From: Montifringilla adamsi
Lineage: Eukaryota; Chordata; Aves; Passeriformes; Passeridae
Assembly (NCBI GenBank): GCA_017590115.1
Contig: JAGGNK010008892.1
Coordinates: 4,285,383-4,349,382, forward strand
Reading direction: 5' to 3'
DNA length: 64,000 nt
Every line of letters starts with the position of its first letter. Within the stretch, counting starts at the first letter, position 1. The notes under the pieces were generated by a model that was not told where the DNA came from, ran no database searches, and worked only from the letters and a program-made list of their open reading frames with translations. Below are positions 39,561 to 52,966 of the stretch, piece after piece. Position numbers and translations under genes: made by a program.

Positions 39561-42500
39561 TCCCATGAATTTATTTATATATGTCAGAAACTTTGGGGGC
39601 TTGACCTTGGCATAGTGTGACTACTTCAGCCCTATTTGGCTTTGAATTAAAAAAAATCTCCATGCAGAACATTATTTGGGTTGCTTTCACAGGAACAATT
39701 TTTGGTCCAGAAACCAAGGACGTTTTCTGATTGGCATGAAATTATTTTCTCTTTCTTCTGCTGATGTTGCCAGTTTGTTCAGTGAACCAAAAATGCTTCC
39801 TGTTATTTTATTTCCTGTATGTCAAATGTGATCTGTGCTGTGGCAGCACTTCCATGGTCCAGTTCTTGTTCTGCAAACATGTGTTTGCACGTTGTATTAA
39901 TATTCACCTTAATGGCACAGTCTGATATATATGCAATTTCTGTTCTAGCAGTGAGCATTCTTCACCAGATAATCAGATGTGGCTTACAGAAGAGAAAAGT
40001 CACAGAAAAGGTGCATTTTTCCATTGCATTTATTTAAATGTTGAAGGGATATTTCTTTGTGCTGGTAAGAGAGCAGACGTTCCTTGCATAATTTTTGATT
40101 ATGTGGCTATTGCTTATATTGACAATAAATATAAAGGAGTAAATTTGCTGATCCAGATGGTTGTCCTAGATTGGTGTTCTGATAGAAATAGTGTTTTAAT
40201 TGTTCTTTGCATGAAACCATGTGTCTGTATTTGACACCTCATTAAAGGCAGCATTGGTATAAAACTAGAAGCTGTTTTGCTTTGTGATGCTAGTGGTGTT
40301 GAATGAGAAATTAGAAATTCCTTAATTCCAACTCATTTCAGTAGTACTTGACACATTTTTCACTCTGTACCTGTGTGAAATTGTAACAGTGATATTAAGA
40401 GATATTGAATGTGACCCAGTTGCCTCCAGGCTTGTACAAATGGCTTGGTTTACAGGTAAAACCTATACCAATTTCCCATTAAGCATGCTTTACATTAAAC
40501 AAATGTTTAGCAACTTTTAAAACTGGACTTGGGAGTGAATGAGAGATGATGCATCTATAAGTACATCCCTTCCTATAAAATTGCCCTACCATTTGTTGAG
40601 ACTTTGAATTTATATACCAGTTCATCTGATTTTCCACTGATGTGCTTTATAGCTTCCTTTCAGCACCTCTGAAAATCCAGCTGCCATTGAACTTGTGCAT
40701 GTGCATTTGTTAAAACTGGATTGCTGTCAGTTGGAGATTCCGTTAATTAGTCTTTGCAATGAAAAAGGCTCAGAAATATCTTCCATCTCTTCCTTAAAAA
40801 AAAGAGTAAATAAAAGAGGAAGCGAGAGGGAAACCCTGAGGCCTCTTCCTATCAAATGCGGGGTTGTTTGACCATTGAGTGATAAACCCAGGCTGGTGAC
40901 TGGGGATAATTGCTTGTCACTCAAGCAGTTCAGGTTTCCAACAAGCATCCAGTTCTTTGGATGGAAACGCTACACTTAATAAAAGCTCATAAATCTGTAA
41001 GAGGGAGTAGTTAGAACCAGTAATCTGAAGCGTCCAGTAGCTAACAAATAAAAAAAATACAGGGCTAACAAATAAAAAAAGCAGAACAAACCAACCAAAA
41101 GAAAAAAAAAACAATGCCAAACTTGACCTGTGCACTGAGTGTTACCCAGCATTGTTTTAGAAGACCTTAGTGACATTAGGCTAATGTGACACTTGCAGAT
41201 GAAAATATTTATTTCTATGAAAACCTGACTTGTGAAGAATCAGTACTTTGGAGATTTAAAGACAGGAGTTTTCTGAGGTCTAATCCTCATTCTCCAGGCT
41301 TGGCTATTGCTTTGAGTGTTCCATCAAACCCTTACTTTGCTACATCATTAATGTTCTTGGGCATGTGAGGAGCGAATGATGGCATTTGTTTCTCCTGACT
41401 GATTCTGCAGTGATTTGTAATATATCATCCTGAAATGCCTTATCCTTTTGCATTTCAAAACAAAGCAAAAAACCAAAAAACCCAACACCTCCACCCAACC
41501 AAAACCCTTTTTGAGAGGAGTGCTTATTCCCCTTGAAATTGTGGGAACTAGAGAGAGCTTAAAACTCATGTGCTGTATAGTTCTGACAATAATTTGTATC
41601 ATGGCCTGTATTAGCAGTCTGGTGCTGTCCTGGGAATCAAGTTTCCTCAGCTGATTGACCTATGGGACTTGATGGTCTCTTCTACTTACTGTGGTGTTTA
41701 TCTTGCACTGACTATAGAAGCTGAAGATCCATGTTTTAAAGATAATCTGTAAATGTTCTGCTGCTGTAATACTATTAAAATTATGTTTGCTGATGGTATG
41801 GACTGTGCTGTGTATAAATGCTGGTAGTTTTGCAGCATTTGTTCGGCATAGAATCTGAATGCTTTCTAAACATGCACAGATTCATTCTCAACATGCTCCT
41901 GTGAACAATAGAAATTAGAGAAATATTGGTTTGATGAGCATTGCAACACACCAGCTGTTCACCAGCTAGAAATAGAGACATTGTGGGGAGTCATATATTG
42001 GGAGAGAGGTGTGTAAAATCTACCCATCCTTGTAAAAATTGCTACCTCCTTTTTTAACAGGCAGCTGGAGAGGGAGAAAAGAGATGTTGGGGTTTTGTAG
42101 GTTTGAGTTTTTGGTTTTTTTGAGTCTTTGAAGAGGCAGCACACAAATTAACCTTTTCTCCAATGTCTTTTCAAACTTGCAGTGGAAAACCAAGTATGCT
42201 CATCACTAAGCTTTGTATGGGAAATGGAAAGAGTTAGATGTTATAGAGAGATGTTTGTGACCAGCTTATGCCATTAGGCAAATTCTACAGTTTTTACAAC
42301 TTAGCCAGAGTCAGCATATATACTATTACTTGATAGTCAAGAAACCTTATTGCTTAAATTGTCTTTGAAAGAGCTTGAACTAATACGTAATCCCAGTATA
42401 ACTAGATTTTTTTTTTTAATTTCCTACAATTTTAAATGTGATACACATGGACTCATAAACCTTGATTGCAACCAAGATGGCTGATGAAGATGCACAGATG

Positions 42501-43104
42501 TCAGCTGAGCTCAGGGTCTGTAAAGTCACCACTTTCCTTTTTTGTGTTCAGCGCATGGTTTGTACACTGATGTTGCTGTCAGATCTCCGGCCTTTTTAAA
42601 GGGATCATTAACTTTTCTCTGTGCTGGGCAGCAAAAGAAGTTCCCCAAATCCTGGTGGTACCTCTCCAGGAGTAAGTCTACTTCCTGTGGGAAGAGATCT
42701 GCTTTGTTTGTCTTATCTCTTTCTCCTGGTATGTTGCTGCTTTAGGATGACTCCTTACAATTAATTACCTGGTGTACCCCTATCTAATTTTAACAATATT
42801 AGGATTACATGTAGATGTTATATGAAGCATAGAGGATTTTGATGAAGGTATACATTTGAAATGGAGTGACTCAAGAGGTATGGCATCCTCTTGAGAAGAC
42901 GGATGGCATCAGTTTGGATCCTACGTTGTCTGCTATTGGGAGCACTGAGGACAGAGAGATATGGATATGTTTAAAGTTATGTGCTTAACTTTATAATTCC
43001 CTCTTCTTCTCCCAGGGCATTTTTTTCCTTTACTGGCTCCTTAGCTGACATGAAAGCTGTGACTTTTAAAATCTGAATTTCAAAGGAGTTCTCGATATTT
43101 GCAG
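39561..43104 (+). other. NRXN3 intron, unique stretch
   Basis: Intronic sequence with no recognised exon. A-rich patches occur at 41041-41112, where GCTAACAAATAAAAAAA appears twice, and at 41457-41512 (A/C-rich). Text at about 41655-41690 faintly recalls a CR1 tail but is too short to call. Confidence 0.7.
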
Positions 43105-43250
43105 TCTGCACATCTGATCCCTCAGCTTTCCAGAAGCCTGTGATCCTTCCTTGATAGCTCCTTAAGCTAAATAAGGAGGCTCTTGCCTGTAGATCTACAT
43201 ACCACTTGTCTTTCTCATCTGGGTTTCTCAGTTTAGGTAGGAAGCAGTCA
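43105..43250 (+). repeat. Diverged local duplication, copy 1
   Basis: TGATCCCTCAGCTTTCCAGA at about 43114 begins a block matching 44000-44130 in the same orientation. Shared landmarks are CAGTCTGCAC, ATAGCTCCTTAAG, the following AAATAA, CTCTT, TACCACTT and TTCTCA. Its identity is roughly 75-80 percent by eye. It may be a tandem segmental duplication or two copies of an unrecognised repeat. Confidence 0.75.
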
Positions 43251-43999
43251 GTGCAATCAGGAGACTGGAGATTGGTGGTGTCTGTAAAGCACCTGAGGAA
43301 GATTTTCCTCAGTGGTTACTCATCTTGTTACTATCACTGCTAGCAGGGTCCCAATTCTTTTGGGAGCAAGCATTGTGACTACTGCTGAAACGTTTTTGGA
43401 AATAGAAGGCTTAAGTGTCATTAAACAAATTATTTGCAGCTAGGCAAGAGGGTCCAAGCTTTTGCTGGCAACACAACTCTGTCCACATTCTGCCTCCTAA
43501 AAATTTGAGGTGGTGTTAGTGTTGTAGTGTCCTGGATAAATAAGGAATTCTGCAAATACTAAGAAGAAAATGAAGAGTTTAGAGGATGGCAACCATAAGG
43601 AAGTCTTTAACTTGCAGCTCAAGAAGAGAAAGGATAAGGGGGCATTTGGAGACAGTCTTCTATGTCTCTACTCCATGTATAGGTAGATTCAGTAGAACTT
43701 CCCCATTAAGTGGTTTTATTGGATTGTACTTGTTTTCTGCAATATAACCTGGAAATGTGGCTTATCTATATAGGTGAAAAAAATATACCAATGCTGTAGT
43801 TATTAAATATCAGGAAAATAGTGTAATCTGTGTTGCTCTATGGTCACTATCCTGTGCTAACAATTCCCATTTAAGAAATGGGAGAATAGTCAATGACTCT
43901 TCAGAAAGTAACAGCAGCTGAGGTCTCTATTCTGTTCCCTGTGAAAGCCACTCTTTGAGGTGAGTAAGCTTTTAAATGCCTTTAGCATTAAACATTCCA
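43251..43999 (+). other. Intron between the two duplicated blocks
   Basis: AT-rich sequence with no exon, known repeat or RNA gene seen. It separates two similar blocks by about 750 bases. Confidence 0.6.
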
Positions 44000-44130
44000 G
44001 TCTGCACTACTGATCCCTCAGCTTTCCAGAAGCATTTGATCTTTCCTCAATAGCTCCTTAAGTGAAATAAAAAGACTCTTCCATGTTAGGTCCAAGTACC
44101 ACTTATCATCCTTCTCACTTCAGGCAGGGA
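44000..44130 (+). repeat. Diverged local duplication, copy 2
   Basis: This mirrors 43105-43250. It has CAGTCTGCACTACTGATCCC, CAGCTTTCCAGAAGCATTTG, CAATAGCTCCTTAAGTGAAA and GTACCACTTATCATCC. No coding frame is shared between the copies. Confidence 0.75.
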
Positions 44131-46115
44131 GGACCAATATGCATTACCAGTTATACATACATTGTTTGCCTATAATATCTGAAACAAAGGATCTCCACTT
44201 GCAGATTTTGGTTGTTGTTTGTACTTATTAATAGTATGATTTCTATGCATTTTGATGTTCCCCCTACCAAGACACCTGGCGTTCCCAGTAGACTTATACA
44301 TACTGGTTAATATGCAAGATAAAAAACTCCAAACATCATTAAAAAAAAGAGTGACACCCTTCAGAATGGAGGTAGTAAAAAGAGAGCTATACCTAAAGGG
44401 CATATGCAGTATTTTGTACCCCCTGCAGAAGACAGGAATCCTGCTGGCTCTATAATCTGTTGGACATAATTTCTGTGATGCTGTTATGCTCTTGGAGGGA
44501 GGCTGAAGCTAGTTAATATCATACTCTAGCAGCAATGAAGGTGTAACTCTGTGTGCCTTTGTAACACCTCAGGCACCCAGGTGCCACAGGGAAAGGTACT
44601 TTAACTGAGAGAAATGTTTAGGTTCTTTGAACATGTGATGATGTTGTTCTTTACCCTTCATGTCTGGATGAAGAAGTGTTGGTGCCAGGACTGTCTTCTG
44701 TCCTAATGCTATGCTGTTGGTGAGGACTGAGCAGTGTGTTCTAAACATCATTAAAAAAAAAAAGAGTAAAAAAACCTTTAATGCAATATTTGGGACTGGA
44801 GCTTCAAGGAGCTTTTTTGTTTCTCTGACTCAGCTTTGTTTCCCTGTTCAACTGCCAAATGTGCCTTTGGGAAGAGGAGACCCTTTCTTTGGTATTATTT
44901 TCTATGTTCTGAAAGAGGGGGACAAAGATGCTGTCCTATTGTGAGGAAGTGGTCTCGGATCCTTTTCTGAAAGACGCATGTGCAATTACCATGAGGTGCT
45001 GTATTGCCATGTACTGTGTGATTTATCCATCTTTCTGATCTCCTTGCTTTGCAGATTTAGATGAGAAGTTGCTGCTATAATACTATTCAAAGACACAAAC
45101 CCTACCCTCTGCATTAATAATCATATCATTCCAAAATTCAAATAATCCTTTCAAATTAAGTAATAGAGGCAGTTAGAGCATGGGAAGACTCACAAAATTG
45201 GATGATGTGAGCTTTTCCAGCCTGCTTCTTCCTGTTACTTAGGAACATAGCAAAAGCACAGACCTTTGAGAAGGAGTGTAAGGGAGAGGGGTCGATTCTT
45301 GGTGTAAAGACTCATACATTTGATTCATAATTTTTTCCCCTCTAAGTGGTTTGAATCTCATCCAGGCAGTTAGCAGTCGAATTATTATTATTTCATTGCT
45401 GCTATATGTGTGTCTGTATAATGAATATGGCTCACTCCAGTTCTCTCAGCTTCATCACAGTATCATTTTCCCACTATCATCATGATTAATCCACTTGCTT
45501 TGTAGTATTTATGGAGAGATTTAAAACTAAACACGAAGAGAAACTTCAGTGGTCTTACTGTTGGTAACACAGTCTATCTATTATTCAAGTAAGATACATC
45601 AATGAGATTAGTGTGAAGCTGTTTGGGTTTGATATCTCTATTATTGCATCTACACAGGAGTGAAGAGAAGAATTAAATCTCGAACTTTTTGACTTCTGCA
45701 TCTTGCTTTGATTTTACTGCATCACTGGAAAGCTAATAAAATATAAAACTTCTTTTAAATAGAATGTCTTGTCTTTATTACTGCTGTGGGCTACTAAAGA
45801 CTATGCATAATTGTTGCTATAATGGTTACTTTAAAACTCTCTCTTGTGGGAAAACTTCATGAGGTTCTGCATATACTCATTTCTTGGGTGGCAAATTACA
45901 CCCATTAAACAAACATACCTGAAATCAATGGGTAGTTGCTATTATGGAGGCAAAACTGGGTTTAAGTTCTAGAGTTGTTTTTATTAATTGCTGGGGTGGA
46001 GTAATCTTCAAAGCAAAATATATCAGCGGTGTACCTCTGGAAAAGCAGCATTGAGTACTGTAACTCCTTTGTACTCAGGTAACACTGTCGAAGCAGCAGC
46101 TTCAGTGAATGTGGT

Positions 46116-46130
46116 TTCCCTCTAGCGGTG
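46116..46130 (-). promoter_or_regulatory. CTCF-like motif
   Basis: The minus strand reads CACCGCTAGAGGGAA, agreeing with about ten of twelve core CTCF positions. The surrounding 46100-46190 is locally richer in G and C. It is an eye match only. Confidence 0.3.
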
Positions 46131-48499
46131 CTCCCTGCGGTAGATGCTGCTCCTGTGACTGCCTGGCTGCCGCACTCTAACCAGGAGTAGTCTTGAGCTT
46201 CGCTCTGTGAAAATCTACTGTGTACAAATAATTCCTCAGGCAAGTTTTACATGAGTCACAGTATAGCAGCTTCTATGTTCCTCAGTGTACCAGCGCTGAA
46301 GCTTTTGTTGCCCTGATCTGTTAGGGACAGCAGTTTAAGGCATTAGGCAGATGTGAAGTGGTTCATATGACAGCCTTATCTGAAAGCAAACATGGAGTCA
46401 GTGTGACTGAAATCACTTTGAAGTTAATTTAATTAAACTCTTGTAATTCTTAATTTTAAAAGCATGAATACTTGAGGTTATTTTACATACTTCTGTGTCC
46501 TTTTTTGACCTCCTCCCTGATTGTGAATATAAAATACAATCCCTTTCCTTAAAAGTGGAAAAAGCTCACTCAGTAAAAATGGGAAACCATCTAGTGCTGT
46601 CAAAAATTAAGATCATCTTGAATAGATAATAATGGCTAATTTTATTTTTAAACAGTGCATTTTTTTTTTCATTTAGCTTGAAATTAAAATATTTTGGATG
46701 TTTTCTAAATCAGAATAATTTTTTTGATGAAATGAAATATCCTTTCATTAAAACTCCTATTTAAATCCTTTTGAGGGGATCAAGTTTCAACATGAACGTT
46801 TTTCTGTTAAAAGTTATTTTGCTCTTGATGCACTATGTAGTTTCTAAAGCATTAAAATTCAGCAGCAGTGAAATTGAAGTAAACAAGGAGCATAACCTAC
46901 TCACTTTGATGGAAAAACCTCCATATAACTGCAGTTTGTGCCATGTGTGACCTGTGTGATATATTGCAATCAAATTATCTCCCTGTTCTTAATCACAAGT
47001 TATATTCATGTCAGCTGAAAGACGTGCATCTTAATTTCTGCACTAAGTTTTGTTTCAGAGCTTTATGAAAAAGCTGCAACGGTGTTGAATGCTGCCTGAA
47101 TCTGTGCTGAACCTTATTACAGCTGTTGGCCAGGGTGTCAGCAGTGAAAATCACTGTTATTCAGTATGGGGCTATATGTATTTATAGCAAAAGCAAGGAA
47201 CTGTGTTGTGTTTTGTTGGGATTGGTTTTGTTGTTTATTTATTTTTTTAATAAGGGTTTTAAAAAATTAAAATACATTTTATACAAAATAATTGAACCTT
47301 GCTTATTTTTTGCCATGTTTATATGGAGATGGGGGTATGTTTGAGAGATATAGTAGGATGGTCTTGCTACTTTTCAGTTAGTTGCTGAGCTAATTCACTT
47401 GATTAGCTAACTGCACTTGATTAGTCTGGGTGTTTTAAGGAATTATTACTTGCACTTGTGAGGCTAATTGACTCTGTGGATGTTTAAAAGACTTTGTGTA
47501 TGTGCTTTTTACTGCTGAATGGATATAAATAATTAAACTTTGCTTCTGAATAGGCTGATGTAAGTCATCTCAACTTTATTGACTTTTCACAGTAAAGCCA
47601 TTGTGTGAAGCTGTAAACATAACAGTTTTTAGCATGCCTCACAGAAAAGTTGTCTTTTAAGTGCATGCTATGTTTTTTTTAACTTGTGGGGTAGTACATG
47701 GACATGATCCTGCTCTTTGAGGAAGTGGAAAGACTGCTGCAGGTAAGGTCCCCAGTGAAGATACTGAGTAGGGGGAGTGCAACTGCTTGTTCCTTGTTGG
47801 CAGCCAACATTTTCTTGAAAAGAGGAATTCTAAAGCCTGTATATGAGCAAAACAAGTGTGTGTGTATGAGAATATAGGTTGATTTGACTGGGATATCTAG
47901 ATAAATATCTGCAAGGTACAGTCTGGGGTTGCCACTTGTTTCTTAGCAGTTAACAATGCTCCTGGTGTTGAACAGCAAATCCTAGTCAAAGAAAAGACCA
48001 TCCTAAAACACTTTGTCCATACTAGTGCTGCCTGAAAGAAACAACAATATTTGCACTGGTGGTTTATATGTAACCGAGACTGAGAGTTACTGAACATTTT
48101 CAGAGCAGTTGCTAGCTCTGCTTTTGAGCCATTATTGTGTTTTGATATTTGACCTGTGCTTTGTAGGAACTTACTGCACATCAGGAAGCCACAAAGGTGT
48201 GTGAAAAATTGCCAGCATCTTTGTTCTTGCACCCATTTCTTCCTAATTGAGGTCTTGTGATTTGTTGTCACATTTCACAAATCTCTGTGTACACATTTGA
48301 TACAGCAAACCACAACTTCTCTGGTCATTGTTTAAAGGTGTAAGTAAAAACAACCAATGCCCCTCCTCCATCACAAATGGAAAAAAAAGAGGGGGGCAAA
48401 GAAACTGCCCCTCCTTTTCTTGGAATGCTAATATGCTAATGGCATTCTGACAGGATGTTGCCCTGCGTAAAAGAGACACAAAAACTCCTCTTTCCACCT

Positions 48500-48550
48500 T
48501 TTTCATCTTTTTTTCCATCTTTTTCTTTTTTTTCCATCTTTTTCTTCCAG
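48500..48550 (+). repeat. Pyrimidine-rich tandem repeat ending in a strong acceptor
   Basis: CCATCTTTTTCTT occurs at 48515 and 48534 (period 19), with a related unit just before. The tract ends in TTCTTCCAG at 48550 and is followed by an open frame, KKSEVVAKDFSEKVKAEKTL and on, to a stop near 48640. A good donor is lacking (GGGTCGTC). Confidence 0.7.
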
Positions 48551-51500
48551 AAAAAATCTGAGGTGGTAGCTAAGGATTTTAGTGAAAAAGTAAAAGCAGA
48601 GAAAACCTTATCATTACTGAGGGTCGTCTTTGAAAAGCATTAGTATCACTGTAAAATTATTTATCATTGTAATTGTACTGAGGGAAGCTCCTTGTCCATT
48701 CTCATCAGTGTGACAACGTCCTTTCTGTTTAGCTCTTGTGGCTTTCTGTAGACTTCAATGTTCCACTTCTCTAGTGTTGGATAGGATATGCAGTGATAAA
48801 GATAACCTGGTTTCATGCAAGTCATGTTAATCTTATAAATGGATCAGGTGATGACAGCCTGCACCAAAGTAAAAGCACACTTTTTGATCCACCTGTGAGA
48901 AACTGCAGAGGGGATTAACCCTCTTTCTCCTTTACCTCACAGAGGAAATTTCCATGTGCTGTTAACCTCTGAGGGTGAATAAGAAGTGCATTTTCAGAGG
49001 TATTGTCAGAACTGCATGCCTCTGACCAGCTATTTGTTCTGAACAAGCGAGTTCTTGGGGAGCACATGGAAAACAACTTGGCATTTTTAGAGGGCATGAT
49101 TTGCTTTTTGATTCTTTATACCTTGGCATGTGTATTCTTGGCATTTTTATATAGTTTATTTGAGCAAAGCTATTAATTAGGAGCAGTGCACCTTTGATAC
49201 AGAGATAATGTTTGGGACGCTCTGGGCAGATTGGATGGAGTTCTTCCATGTTTGAAAGCTTATACTAATTTTTTTTTTATGGACAATATGCATAAAAGTT
49301 TGAGTAGTTGGAGAATTCATGGGAGAATGAGTCACTGTGGTTGAATCAAGTAATATTTGCTCAAGAAGCCTGCAGCTGAACTCATGTCCAGAATTTGGGG
49401 ATGGCTGAGAAACAGATATTTTTGCTTCTGATTAAGTAGTATTTGCCACCGCAAAGCGTAAAAAGAAATTTCACTAGCCTGCCTCATTTGAGTTGGAAAA
49501 TGAAATGTGGTGATCAGTTCCATATGATACACAGTCCCTCAGACAGCATTAGGAAAGGGGAGGGAATGACCAAGACGATCCGAGACGCAAACAGGAGTGA
49601 GGGTCTGTCAGCTTAACTGCTACATTATTGCAACGGTAAAACTTTCTTGTTCTGTTTACTGTTGTCTTTTCCTCTTTTCATGCATAAAAAGAAATAAATT
49701 GTCAAAATTACCTAATGCCCAGTGGTCCAAAGTATTATAAATAGAAAATGTTTCCGGGTGTGCTGTTCATTGCTACAGGAGTTCCTTGTTTGCCTTTTCT
49801 TGTCTTTTATCATAAAATAATGTTATACAAAGGGAAGATACAAATCTCTAGATTTCTTTCTCTGTCCATTTGATCTTCTGTTTTGTTTCCTCATATGCCT
49901 GTTGTCCTTTTTGAAGGATGATGTAGGTTCAGGTAGCTTGAAAGGTGGAAAAAACATAAAACTGCAAAACATGAGACCACAGAAAAACCTGGCAGGAGGT
50001 TGTTCTTAGGGACAGCATTATGGTGGCACATGTCCTTTCTGTTTTCCCCAGCATAAGCAACTATTGGATTTGGAATCTTCAAGTCCTTGTTTAAAAATTG
50101 ATCACATGTAAATTTCTGTACAGTAATGGCATATGTAGTAATCGTGCTCAATGAAATGAATTTTGCTATCCAGATGTGAAAGTCCCTGCATACACAGGTC
50201 TTGGAACTACTTAGAATTCAGTGGGAGCTTATATAAAGAGCAGCAATTTATTTGCACACTGTCAGTTGAAAAATGGGGACACAGTTTTGCTGTTTTTCAG
50301 GTCAGCTCACTGCTGCATAAATGTCTTGAAAACATTTGAAAATAAACCAGTTTGAATAGAGTAAAATAACATTTGTTTAATGCTTTCTTTTAAGATCAGT
50401 TTGGTTTTAAAAACATATCTGAATGCTCTTAAGCATGCTCACGTACTGAATTTTTGTATGTAGTGTTGTTTGGGTAACCCTACTAATAGAAGCCGATGCC
50501 CATTTTTGCAAAAGGGAGGGTGGTAAGTGAACTGAAGTATTGAAACTTTTTTTCTTGGTTTTTACTCATCAAATATAAAATTGGCTGATCAAACCATGGA
50601 CTTAAATGATAAAGTAATTCATATCTGCAGCACTTAATTTTCAAAATTTTAGCCCAAGCTATTAACCAATTGCTTCTAAGTAGACAACCTTATTAATTTG
50701 GAAATGTGGGAATGCTGCAACTTTCTATTCATTTATTTGTGAGTTGGTTAAGCTGTATTTTCTAAGAATATATTCATATAGCTTCTGTTGGTGTCACAGT
50801 TTTGTTTTGAAAGTGTTACAGAGGGCATCATGACAAGCCAAACCCTAGGCTGTTTTAGCTGATCCCCCTTTTGTCAGGCTAGGGTTGAAAAATGGGAACT
50901 AGAAGAACAGCAACTGAGTTACTCAACCATGCTGAACACAGAGCTGTTGCATAGAAAGCATTGCATTGTCAATGAGCAGACTCCAGCACACCTGACTGTT
51001 TCTCTTGGCTGAGCCCTCCAGAGCTCTAATGGGTATGTGAAAAGACTGGGGTTTTTAGAAAGCATTTGCCACCCTTCCCCCTTTCCCTTGCTTTCAGATG
51101 GCGTCATATAAACACACAGTTCTAAGTGGCCTCCTTCATCTTCTGGGAAGTGGCTGTGTAGAACTATAGTAACTGATGCTGTGTATTTTGATGTAGACAA
51201 TAGTTTTGCTGTCTATCCAGAGAGGCACATAATTTTGTGAATTCTGCTTTAGGATAAAATGTACTTACTGATGTAAATGTAGCACAACTTTCTTGGATTC
51301 TTAGAGTTTTGTTTGTCTGATGCCAAAAATCTTAAACTTTCTGGCCATGATCTAGCTGCCTTGTTCAGCTGGATTTACGCATATGATATGTGACTTTGGC
51401 ACATGGATGAGGGACAGCAGAAGTTATGGGTTTCTCCTGCTAAGGAGATAGTCTCTGCAACTTCAATATGTGACTCCCCATCCTTTTAATCCAAGAATGC

Positions 51501-51857
51501 TTCTCTTTCAGGTCACTAGAAAAATTTTTTTTTTTTTCATCTTATTATATGGTAAAATTGGCTGGCAGTGGTCTTTATTTGAAAAAGGTATTAATCTCCT
51601 TTTTCTATTAGCATGAACTGCATTAATTTTTTAAAAAGAGTAATGAAATATTTGTTTTGCTTTGGTCTCCTTCTGAAGAATTCCTGCACTACAGATAGAA
51701 TCCTAGCTGAATGAGACACCACCTTCTTTGCCCATGTTCCTTCTTTGGTGAGAAGCAATTACAGTAATGCTGCTCATTAGGGACTGTGCATCCTGTGGGC
51801 TGTGGACTGTCTGAAATTAGTTTCACCAGTGCAGTAGTAGTACCTCATTGTCCCTAT

Positions 51858-51860
<3 letters not shown>

Positions 51861-51895
<35 letters not shown>
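51861..51895. repeat. T35 homopolymer
   Basis: This is the longest single-base run in the window, followed by CTTTCTTTTTGGG. It is about 1.1 kb upstream of exon A. Confidence 0.93.
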
Positions 51896-52966
51896 CTTTC
51901 TTTTTGGGTTTCCCTTTTGCCAGTTTGGGCAGTGGGTCCAGACCAGTGTGCAACAAGTTTGGCTGTGCTCATTCTCTATTTTCTGGTATACCTGGATCAA
52001 AACTCCGACACTTTAGTACTGTACTGAAATGAGGATAGATGCTTTTAATTTAGCACACACCATTATTCAATTTCACTTACCATTTGACATGAGTGGGGTG
52101 TTCCGGTCTGTAATCGGAACAATTAATTTTTTAAGTAATGGCCTGTCAGCTGTGATGGGTGAGCAAAACTAGACAAATATGGGTAGCACTAATGCTGTCT
52201 TCCCAGGAGCATTGTTTGCAAGGGCAACTGTGGTATAACCTTTTGGAGAAGACATGGCTCCTCTTTCTCTTTTGACTGTAATCGAAGGGGTGAAGTAAGC
52301 ACCTCAAATCTAGGCTGCTTTGCCAAAGAACCTTAAAGCAATCAGCAAGGTTGGTGAATAGTTTTCTTTGAGATTATAATTTTTTTAAAAAATTATTTAT
52401 GAAGGTGGGGGATGAAGTCCTGTGATGGGTTTCTATTGCTTTTTTGGGGGACTTGTGGAGATTTTGTTTTTGGGGTTTTTTTTTGTTTTTTTGAGACTGA
52501 AACCAACCTGGTGTTTGATACTGAAGTGTTGAAAGACCAGTGTGTTTAACTTTGAAACGAATCCCAAGTATCTTGGGGATGTTGTAAATCCAGATTATTA
52601 GGAGAGCAAAATGCTACTGTAATGGATCCCCTTTGAGACATTTCAGTCATCAACTTGTTTCCCTGTTACTGTAGTGTGCTGTGCAGCCTGATGTTTGGAA
52701 ATTTGTACCAGAGCACAAGAGAGATTTCTACCCTTTTTAAATGCATGTGACTTTAGGGCTCTGTGGAGGGAAGCATCTGAGTGGAAGGGTTTGTGATTCC
52801 CTGGGCTGGGAAGTGTAGATGTGAGGGTTGGTTAGAGGTTGTTATATACCTGTGCACTCTACTGGTCTGTATCACACCAAGTTGATTTTCAGGACTTTTC
52901 CCATTGAGAAAGTACTAAATGAATTGTGGGTCTGGCTTTAATTGCTGCACCTATCACCCTTCCCAG

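Larger units (their letters stand above)
44131..52966 (+). other. NRXN3 intron leading to exon A
   Basis: Intronic sequence up to the exon A acceptor. I looked here for the short SS3 cassette (expected to encode roughly DCIRINCNS) and for the preceding LNS4 exon and saw neither. It holds a CTCF-like motif near 46116, a pyrimidine-rich tandem repeat at 48500-48550 and a T35 run at 51861-51895. A 124-codon minus frame at 47897-48271 has no recognised domain. Confidence 0.75.

Noticed and set aside
41655..41690. Possible CR1 tail
   Set aside because: Only about 20 bases resemble the CR1 end, too few to call.
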